A DNA stretch of 9,886 nucleotides from the NCBI GenBank assembly GCA_002254765.1, contig NJDV01000056.1, positions 1 through 9,886 on the forward strand, given 5' to 3'. Origin of the DNA: Thermoplasmatales archaeon ex4484_36. GTDB lineage: Archaea; Thermoplasmatota; Penumbrarchaeia; Penumbrarchaeales; EX4484-36. The notes beneath the pieces are model-generated. The model was given only the letters and a program-made list of their open reading frames with translations, was not told where the DNA came from and searched no databases. This document shows, one piece after another, positions 7,085 through 9,886 of this stretch (position 1 is its first letter; each line of letters opens with the position of its first letter). The position numbers were made by a program, and so were the translations under genes.

Positions 7085-7310
7085 CCACCCCCCGGGCTAC
7101 GTACACATCAATAGCGTCTCCCTCGAGCCATATCTCCCAGTTCAGGGCTCTCTCAAGTATTCTGTAGGCCTCCTCCGCAGGGTCCTTCCCCTCCTCTCCA
7201 ACGCTGGAGAAGACCACCATGGCGGAAGCCAGAATAATGGAGGCCGCAAGCACAGAGAAGAGTGCTTCTATCATCTCCTGACCTAAAGGGGCTCTTGAGT
7301 GCCATTTCAT
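7035..7310 (-). CDS. Small class III-signal (type IV pilin-like) protein
   Basis: A 91-residue protein, first gene of the minus-strand operon. The N-terminus MKWHSRAPLG is short and basic and is followed by QEMIEALFSVLAASIILASA. This matches a prepilin pattern: cleavage after Gly10 by an archaeal prepilin peptidase would leave a mature protein starting with Gln, with Glu at position +5, followed by the hydrophobic assembly helix. The remaining 55 or so residues are acidic then mixed (GKDPAEEAYRILERAL, IDVYVARGVDEDLL). This is short for a major pilin, so a minor or initiating pilin is more likely. The ATG has a good ribosome-binding site, GGAGGG on the minus strand (7322-7317), six bases upstream. 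The last 17 codons overlap the next gene. Role in pilus or secretion assembly is inferred from the signal and the operon. Confidence 0.8.
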   Translation of the reverse strand: MKWHSRAPLGQEMIEALFSVLAASIILASAMVVFSSVGEEGKDPAEEAYRILERALNWEIWLEGDAIDVYVARGVDEDLLSRTLGRLRIAP

Positions 7311-7361
7311 TTCAAGCCCTCCTCTCTCCCCTGCCTACCCCCTCTTCAATCAGAAAGTTCC

Positions 7362-7372
7362 TTTTATATTTT
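7362..7372. promoter_or_regulatory. Shared bidirectional AT-rich promoter box
   Basis: TTTTATATTTT sits in the 82-base gap between the divergent pilin-like operon and the B3/4 gene. On the plus strand its centre is about 26 bases before ATG 7393, ideal for a leaderless archaeal transcript. On the minus strand it reads AAAATATAAAA, and a start about 26 bases beyond it would leave a leader of roughly 30 bases containing the GGAGGG site of the pilin-like gene. No other TATA candidate is visible in the gap. Confidence 0.6.
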
Positions 7373-7392
7373 ATTGCGCCTTTCTCTCCACC

Positions 7393-8031
7393 ATGGATGT
7401 GACGGATATCGCCGTGGATGAGGAGCTCCGCAGGAGGGGGATACACCTGAAGGCCCGGGTAATAGTAAATGTGAAGGTAGCCCCCTCCCCGGAGGACAAA
7501 CTCCTCGGTTATATGAGGGAGGCTATCAAAGAAGTGCTCCATAAAGGCGAGAAGATAACCTCCTTGAAGAACGTAAAGGCCCTCCGCAGGCTCTACTGGA
7601 GCATAGGAATAGATCCCACAAAGACCCGACCCTCCTCCGAGGCCCTCTTGAGAAGAGCCGCCAGGGGCTCCTTTCCCACCATAAACAACCTTGTAGATGC
7701 CGGAAACCTCGCATCCTTAAGGACCCAAGTCCCTATAGGAATCTACGATATGGAACGCTTGAGGCCCCCTCTCCGCTTGACGTGGAGCGCCGGCGGCGAG
7801 ACGTTTAAGCCCATTGGGGGAGAGGAGACTGTTCTTGAAAGGGGGCTGATCGTCCTGAAGGACCGGGAGAAGATAATCCACCTCTTTCCCCACAGGGACT
7901 CATTGCTCACTGCGATAAGGCCCGAGACGAGAAAGGCTCTGGTGGTGGCCTGCGGCGCAGAAGGCATAGAGAAAAAGGAGCTTGAGCGGGCCCTGACCCT
8001 AACAGAAGAGTACCTTCGCCTTCTCTCCTGA
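7393..8031 (+). CDS. B3/4 domain protein (PheRS beta-subunit editing-domain-like)
   Basis: A 212-residue stand-alone protein related to the B3/B4 domain of the phenylalanyl-tRNA synthetase beta subunit, the fold that carries tRNA-editing activity there. The family core is visible: GSFPTINNLVDAGNLASLR (about residues 95-113), followed by PIGIYDMERL. Then comes a region LRLTWSAGGETFKPIGG corresponding to the domain's GE-containing strand, and a late segment with HLFPHRDSLLTAIRPETRKAL. The first 90 residues are mostly helical. Stand-alone members are common in archaea and bacteria, and their substrate is not established; hydrolysis of mischarged tRNA or another ligand is possible. ATG 7393 is placed by the TATA box about 26 bases upstream and probably begins a leaderless message. 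It converges with the TBP-like gene, with seven bases between the stop codons. The pilin operon next door is probably unrelated in function. Confidence 0.85.
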   Translation: MDVTDIAVDEELRRRGIHLKARVIVNVKVAPSPEDKLLGYMREAIKEVLHKGEKITSLKNVKALRRLYWSIGIDPTKTRPSSEALLRRAARGSFPTINNLVDAGNLASLRTQVPIGIYDMERLRPPLRLTWSAGGETFKPIGGEETVLERGLIVLKDREKIIHLFPHRDSLLTAIRPETRKALVVACGAEGIEKKELERALTLTEEYLRLLS

Positions 8032-8038
8032 AAGACGC

Positions 8039-8354
8039 TCACTTGGGTGGAGGAAAGACATAACCGCACTCCAGACAGACCAGGTCCTCCTCCTCCACCC
8101 AGCCCTTTTCAACTCTTCTATGAATCCTCCGAAGACCTTCTCCACCTCCTCCATACTCTTCACATTGGTACATATGGCCTTTCCGTCCTTCCTCAGGACC
8201 ACCACCGCATAGCTCCACCCTCGAAGCTCTCTGGTTTGTATTCAGCCCCCTTTATAACTTCTGAGATGTGCTTCAGATCCATCTCCTGTTTTAGCTCAAT
8301 TGCAGCCATTATGTTCAGCACTTCGTACTTGATCTTTTTATTAGCCTTCGCCAT
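8039..8354 (-). pseudogene. Single TBP-repeat protein with C-terminal CxxC, frame interrupted
   Basis: From ATG 8354 the frame gives MAKANKKIKYEVLNIMAAIE, then MDLKHISEVIKGAEYKPESF. This matches one repeat of archaeal TATA-binding protein (pattern VNIVAS, QELDLEKL, EYNPEQFPGLVY). The frame then stops at about 8193. Adding one G to the run at 8218-8220 continues as GWSYAVVVLRKDGKAICTNV and KSMEEVEKVFGGFIEELK, completing the repeat. Adding one A or G in 8103-8109 continues as GWVEEEDLVCLECGYVFPPP to TGA 8041-8039. The repaired protein is 105 residues: TBP-like repeat at about 8-84, Cys94 and Cys97 in a CLECG knuckle. True TBPs carry two such repeats, and the usual RLxEPK hinge is shortened here. 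The in-frame ATG at 8402 is less likely because the TATA box sits on top of it. It may be a decaying gene or two sequencing errors. DNA or factor binding is inferred. Confidence 0.72.
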
Positions 8355-8365
8355 ATGGGCACCGT

Positions 8366-8380
8366 CCGGACTCCCTCCGG
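8366..8380 (-). promoter_or_regulatory. Small inverted repeat over the TBP-like gene's purine-rich leader
   Basis: On the minus strand this reads CCGGA-GGGAG-TCCGG, a 5-bp perfect stem with a 5-base loop. GGAGGGAG (8378-8371), the only Shine-Dalgarno-like sequence in the leader, lies in the stem and loop, 16 bases before ATG 8354, which is farther than usual. It could be a weak hairpin or a protein-binding palindrome. The stem is short enough to be chance. Confidence 0.3.
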
Positions 8381-8405
8381 GAGATGAAGAGAGATACCTC
8401 AATGC

Positions 8406-8416
8406 TATTATAAAAA
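8406..8416 (-). promoter_or_regulatory. TATA box for the TBP-like gene
   Basis: On the minus strand the segment is TTTTTATAATA, preceded by AAA, in the 68-base gap after the surface glycoprotein gene. A start about 26 bases downstream would fall near 8385 and give a leader of about 30 bases that includes the small inverted repeat. The T-run at its beginning could also help terminate transcription of the upstream glycoprotein gene. Confidence 0.55.
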
Positions 8417-8422
8417 TTTGCC

Positions 8423-9886
8423 CTACTCCTCATATTCGCCTTCCGCCCTCTTCGCCATCTGAGAGACGATCAGAACAAGAGCAGCCAGGATAACAATTGC
8501 CAGAAGCAGGTAGATCCATGGGAACTTCTCCTTCTTCTCCCCACCTTCTCCTCCCGCCCCTCCACCACCGCCACCACCCTCCGTGGAAACCTCAACCTCA
8601 CCCATGTCCTCCTCCCCCCCTGCCTCAACATCCACCTCTACCGTTTTAACAACGCTACCGTTTACAATGATGTTTATCGTGTGGTGGCCCGGGGTGAGCT
8701 CCAACGTGAAGGTCCCGTTCTCATCCGTCACCGTCCACTCCCCACTGTCCGCCTCAACCCTTGCACCTCCAATTGGCGTCCCGTTCTCATCCACCACCCT
8801 GCCCCTCACAACACCCCTCTCCTCAGCCGCCGCCTCCGCACTCCTGAAGGCGGAAACCGCACCCCCACCAACATTCCCCGCCAGGTCTCTGTAGTAAATC
8901 ACCCGGAAGGTGTAGTTCGTCCCCTCCTCCAGTCCGTCGTGGGTGATTGTCAGAACTGTTCCATTATCCGACCAGGTTAGGTTCAAACCGGGCGGTGTGG
9001 GGGTGATTGAGAAGTTGAGGGTGGTGGGGTCCACTGCCTCTGAGAAGACAACCACCAGCGGTGCTGAGAGGGAGACGTTGTCCCCAGATGGAGAGATGCT
9101 GACCACCTCAGGAGGTGTCCTGTCAACGTAGAAGGAGACGTTCACCGTCTCTGAGAAGCCCCGGTAATCCATAGCCCTAATCCACACGTAGTGGAACCCC
9201 TCTGTCAGGTCAGTCAGGTTCCAGACGGTCTGCCCGCGGGTGTTTATCCAAATCCCACCGTCCAGTTTGATCAGGCAGTCCCTTATTCCAGTTTCGTTGT
9301 CCCACGCCTCCCAGAGAAGGGTTACGTTTGTGGTGTTCAGGTACGTCCCGTTCAGCGGGAATACAACCCTCACGTGAGGCATATGGCTGTCAATTCCGAA
9401 TGTAACGTTCGCCTCACCGTAGTTTCCCGCTTTATCGTAGACCCTGACATAAGCAGTGTGCCACCCCTCAGCGAGGCCCGTTAATACCTTCTCCGTGGCG
9501 TTTCCAACCTCCTCCCATGCACCATCATCCACCTTGACCTCGTAGTGGTCTATCCCACCCAAATCCTCCCCCTCCCACCTCAGCGTCACCCGCGTCGTAT
9601 CCACATAGCCATCTTCGGGAGAGGTTATGTTCACCGTGGGTGCAGTTGTATCAACGCCAAATGTGATTGTGTCCAAAGCGGTATTCCCGGAACAGTCCTC
9701 CCCTCTTACAGAGACCACGTGAGCTCCCTCGGAGAGGGAGACGTTGAATGTAGTGTTTCTGCCAACCCTCACCCAGGTTCCCCGGTCTACCCTCACGTCG
9801 TACCACCTCACCGCCGAGCCGTCATCCCTCCCCTCCCACGAGATCTCCACATCCCCGGAGTTGACCCACTCACCATCGCCGGGATG
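8423..9886 (-). CDS. Ig-like-repeat surface glycoprotein, C-terminal part
   Basis: The frame is open from the right edge to TAG 8425-8423, so the N-terminus is missing; residues here are counted from the GTG codon at 9850, which is unlikely to be the true start. Three related Ig-like units lie at about residues 1-68, 69-155 and 156-243. Each has a WYDVRVD/HYEVKVD-type strand and an SEGAHVVSVRG/AEGWHTAYVRV-type strand, and units are joined by DTTAPTV/DRTPPEV linkers. Residues 244-330 resemble an SbsA-type Ig-like domain (PLVVVFSEAVDPTTL). Residues 346-410 resemble a carboxypeptidase regulatory-like domain (VRGRVVDENGTPIGGARV). A glycine-rich linker (425-437) leads to one transmembrane helix (443-462) and a short charged cytoplasmic tail. 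I count 19 N-glycosylation sequons. The protein would be anchored by its C-terminus and exposed outside the cell, for adhesion, envelope structure or as an enzyme stalk; the missing N-terminus would decide. Confidence 0.88.
   Translation of the reverse strand, partial: HPGDGEWVNSGDVEISWEGRDDGSAVRWYDVRVDRGTWVRVGRNTTFNVSLSEGAHVVSVRGEDCSGNTALDTITFGVDTTAPTVNITSPEDGYVDTTRVTLRWEGEDLGGIDHYEVKVDDGAWEEVGNATEKVLTGLAEGWHTAYVRVYDKAGNYGEANVTFGIDSHMPHVRVVFPLNGTYLNTTNVTLLWEAWDNETGIRDCLIKLDGGIWINTRGQTVWNLTDLTEGFHYVWIRAMDYRGFSETVNVSFYVDRTPPEVVSISPSGDNVSLSAPLVVVFSEAVDPTTLNFSITPTPPGLNLTWSDNGTVLTITHDGLEEGTNYTFRVIYYRDLAGNVGGGAVSAFRSAEAAAEERGVVRGRVVDENGTPIGGARVEADSGEWTVTDENGTFTLELTPGHHTINIIVNGSVVKTVEVDVEAGGEEDMGEVEVSTEGGGGGGGAGGEGGEKKEKFPWIYLLLAIVILAALVLIVSQMAKRAEGEYEE

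Noticed and set aside
8047..8493. A 148-codon plus-strand frame across the TBP-like gene and its promoter
   Set aside because: Its translation is proline/serine-rich shadow sequence; the minus strand carries the TBP-like similarity and the end of the glycoprotein gene.
8583..8894. A serine/threonine-rich plus-strand frame resembling a mucin-like protein
   Set aside because: It is antisense to the regulatory-like domain and glycine linker of the surface glycoprotein; the composition follows from the opposite-strand codons.
9155..9886. Repeated Ig-unit DNA as a recombining repeat array
   Set aside because: The units are similar in protein pattern but clearly diverged at the DNA level, so there is no near-identical repeat for recombination.
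1..9886. tRNA, rRNA, CRISPR array, insertion sequence or prophage genes
   Set aside because: No cloverleaf, regularly spaced repeats, transposase motifs or terminal inverted repeats could be seen; coding density is high throughout and no gap exceeds 100 bases.

Overview
The window looks archaeal. Evidence: TATA-like boxes lie about 24-27 bases upstream of several start codons, as in leaderless archaeal transcripts. One predicted protein is a TATA-binding-protein (TBP) repeat. Others are pilin-like membrane proteins and sequon-rich surface proteins with archaeal architecture, and arginine is mostly encoded by AGG/AGA. The lineage is uncertain; a euryarchaeal, Thermoplasmata-like organism of moderately high GC is my best guess, by inference only.

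Layout, left to right. (1) A secreted protein on the minus strand runs off the left edge (1-347). (2) A plus-strand set follows: a dual-specificity phosphatase (422-871), a sugar-phosphate nucleotidyltransferase (903-1661) and a membrane-anchored pilin-like gene (1670-2474). The last is broken by an apparent one-base loss in a C run and by a perfect 20-bp tandem duplication. (3) A minus-strand operon of three overlapping genes follows (7310 down to 2451): a small class III-signal pilin-like protein, a 161-residue membrane-anchored protein and a giant 1389-residue anchored protein with a lamin-tail-like domain. (4) A B3/4-domain protein (7393-8031) is read divergently from that operon; one AT-rich box at 7362-7372 can serve both directions. 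(5) A small minus-strand gene (8354-8039) encodes a single TBP-type repeat plus a C-terminal CxxC knuckle and needs two one-base corrections to read through. (6) The C-terminal part of a large Ig-like-repeat surface glycoprotein (8423-9886, minus) runs off the right edge.

How they fit together: most of the window is devoted to the cell surface. The three-gene minus operon and the facing 1670 gene look like components of one archaeal pilus- or secretion-like envelope assembly, with minor pilins and a long extracellular protein. The Ig-repeat glycoprotein and the left-edge secreted protein are further exported products. The nucleotidyltransferase could supply activated sugar for glycosylating such proteins (inference). 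The TBP-like gene and the B3/4 gene have no evident link to the surface genes. The least ordinary items are the single-repeat TBP-zinc-knuckle protein and the giant lamin-tail-containing pilin-operon protein. The reading-frame lesions all fall in small genes, while a neighbouring 4.2-kb frame is intact.
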